Shown: positions 62,069-64,000 of the stretch, in pieces
Numbering within the stretch: position 1 is the first letter of the stretch
Layout of the letters: each line of letters opens with the position of its first letter
Assembly: GCA_018398575.1 (NCBI GenBank)
Contig: JAGTXZ010000006.1
Location: 806,001 to 870,000, forward strand
DNA: 64,000 nt
Direction: 5' to 3'
From: Ampelomyces quisqualis
Taxonomy: Eukaryota; Ascomycota; Dothideomycetes; Pleosporales; Phaeosphaeriaceae
Notes under the pieces: generated by a model
What the model saw: the letters and a program-made list of their open reading frames with translations, nothing else
Database searches by the model: none
Told to the model about the DNA's origin: nothing
Translations under genes and position numbers: made by a program

Positions 62069-63000
62069 ATAAATCCAGCTAGTAGTGTCCTAGGTATTAT
62101 TCTGCGTTGTTATGCCTTATGGTTAAGATTCTTAATAGTAATATATATTAGCTATGCTGCTATATTACTAGACATTATAGATAACTATATTTTGTCTACT
62201 ACTAGTATAACTAGTATAAGAGTTGCACTATCTGGCAAGCGCTATTATATTAACTACTACTAATCCTCTAAGTGTAGTTTGTAATACACTCTTATAAGTT
62301 TGTTAGGCGTACCTGTAAAAGAACAGCTGGGTGCGTAAACTATCTTGTTAGCAAATAGGCAATAACTAAGTATAAAGGTAATCTGTAACATAATATCCTA
62401 GTATATAAATATATGTTAGTTAGGTTAGAGGTTTAGTAACCTAGATGTAATTGCTACGTCCTCTTATATCTATACGTTATCTTATAGCCTAGATTAAATA
62501 TTTAATATAGCCTACTACTACTAGCGCTCCAATTAGAACTGCAGCTGTAAATATAGCTTATGTAGCTGTATGTTAGTAAAGAGGCTGTTAACGTTACCTA
62601 ATGTGCATTTTATCCTTTGTAGCTACAATATAAACGCTAGTGCAAAAAGAGAACTAAAGGGCCCTACTATATTATTTCTATTGGTGTTAGTATACGTACG
62701 CTGTTTGGCTGCGTGTAGCCTACTACTTTGCGTCTGCTGTTCCTGAACTAAAGGGTTTACTAGCGTGCTGTCTACTTGCTGTCTTAAACAGCTTGTCCTA
62801 TCCTTGTATAAACGCTAACATTAGGCCTATCTACTCTATTACCTTATATTTAGCTAGAGTATAGTTGCGTTTACATAAGGTGTTGCTGTATAAAGCAGGT
62901 GCTGCGTTGTCTAGAGTAGTATCTATTACGTTATAGCTATTAGGGCTGTGCTATTGTATTGTAGTGTTAGGAGTTATAACTAGCGTATTGTTAGGTAGCA
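62069..63000 (-). pseudogene. Probable N-terminal part of the same Plavaka-like transposase
   Basis: The minus strand, read through TAG/TAA, gives LVNPLVQEQQTQ, NIVGPFSSLFALAFIL.LQRIKCTLGNVNSLL and, nearer the gypsy element, further Leu/Tyr-rich coding-like sequence running into the insertion site. PF...FALA..L followed by a helix resembles the N-terminal region of Plavaka transposases, which precedes the catalytic core. Direction and position fit the C-terminal piece at 53900-55309, but the match is weak by eye. Confidence 0.4.
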
Positions 63001-64000
63001 GGTAGCAACGCGTCTAGCATTAAGCACTGTATTTAACAAGTCCTGCGTATATCTTAGTGTAAAAGCTACATAGTATATATATATAATCTATTACTAATTT
63101 ATTTGTGCATAACTCTGTGGTTTAGATGTAAGAAAACTAAGTATGCAAAAACAGTATTAATATTAGTTACGTAGTGTTAAGGTAGTTACTAGCAGCATCT
63201 ATCCTATGCTGTACAGTCTGTTATCTACAGTAGTCTACTAAAGTCTATTGTAGCTAACAGTTACCTAACCTATATACAGAACTATGCTAACAGTTATAGG
63301 CGCAATAACTAATATTTTTCTTTTCTTTAATATTCCTTATTACTCTAACAACTGTTATATTATTACACTAGAGCTTACTTATTAATAACCTAATTAGTTA
63401 GGCTAGCTAACACAGCTTAATAAAGATTAATATTAATAATAATTATTACGCTAAAAAATATTAACACCCTAGAATAAATAAGTTACTACGCGTTTAGAAT
63501 ATATATAGTAGAACCCAAACACCTAAAAAGGTAAGTATACCTGCAAGTAGACACGTACAAGGTTTAAAAGTATAAAAAAAATAGATTAGTAGCTCTAGCA
63601 GCCTAATATACAACCTATACTAAGGTAGCTAGGCTTAGTACAGATAGAAGTAGGTAGAATAGTGTACTATATATACTATAGGTAAAACTAGTAACAGGCG
63701 TAGGCAATTACTTAACAGTAAGAAATAATAAGTATAATTTATATACAGTGTTAACTAATGTTCTAAGCAGCTGGTATATTTAATCTTTTCTAGTTTCAAA
63801 ATGCCTGTAGATTCAATTTATATTCTTTCTCTAGCACAGTATAGGATAGTTGTCTACTAGAAACTACTATTCTAACTTGCCTTAATATACAAATATAACA
63901 AGGGCTAAATAGTAACAAAGACTGTTAACAAACTGCTATATATTAAACGCATCTACGTACTGCTTACTCTTAAACTATTAGCGCTAATAGAGCATATAAT

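Larger units (their letters stand above)
38090..64000. other. Second AT-rich, RIP-mutated transposon block
   Basis: From about 38090 to the window end the composition switches to the TA-rich style of the first block. Coding traces carry TAG/TAA in place of Trp/Gln codons. Recognisable contents are listed separately. The remaining parts (38.1-39.6, 47.4-53.9 and 63.0-64.0 kb) show no gene I can support. Confidence 0.85.

Noticed and set aside
38090..64000. Mitochondrial or other organellar insertion, suggested by extreme AT content
   Set aside because: The coding traces are nuclear retroelement and transposase genes with RIP-type stops, and CpG is common.

Overview
This window is nuclear DNA of a filamentous ascomycete (Pezizomycotina). 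A Dothideomycete is my guess, not something the sequence proves. The genes have short GT-AG introns of about 46-70 bp, the families are typically fungal (Dal5-like permease, Fungal_trans_2 regulator, NRPS, ArsH), and the window is sharply two-compartment. Gene-bearing DNA of ordinary base composition (1-8618 and 21031-38085) alternates with very AT-rich, TA-rich blocks (8619-21030 and about 38090-64000) made of transposons mutated by RIP (repeat-induced point mutation). In those blocks CpG is still present, while Trp and Gln codons have become TAG/TAA and Asp has become Asn.

Layout. 164-1616: MFS drug:H+ antiporter-like transporter. 2043-4010: very-long-chain acyl-CoA synthetase / fatty acid transporter of the FATP/Fat1 family. 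4330-6165: Dal5-like anion permease with nine exons, one of 14 nt. 6826-8618 (minus): decayed NRPS remnant with A, E and C domain pieces. 8619-21030: a 12,412-bp CACTA-type DNA transposon with 30-bp terminal inverted repeats and a 3-bp TTA target duplication, inserted precisely into the core-3 motif of the NRPS adenylation domain. The rest of that domain resumes at 21031-21330. 23474-24467: arsH. 24671-26161: monocarboxylate-transporter-like MFS. 26309-27161: bZIP factor. 27560-28930 (minus): ABCC transporter pseudogene. 30664-32489 (minus): Fungal_trans_2 regulator without a visible zinc cluster. 32490-37139: apparently gene-free, with one possible decayed coding stretch. 37140-38012 (minus): Cys-rich protein whose 5' end abuts the second AT-rich block.

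The second block holds a RIP-mutated Ty3/gypsy chromovirus (about 39.6-45.4 kb), an unidentified decayed reading frame (45.8-47.4 kb), and a decayed Plavaka/Tnp2-like transposase on the minus strand. A complete second gypsy chromovirus (55315-62063; 459-bp LTRs, TTAGG duplication) is inserted in the DNA that carries this transposase.

The arsH, transporter and bZIP genes lie head to tail and may form a small stress or detoxification group. The rest looks like independent housekeeping or accessory genes beside transposon-rich DNA. I did not find a convincing new biological system. The strongest observation is the base-precise reconstruction of the NRPS interruption and of the nested insertions.
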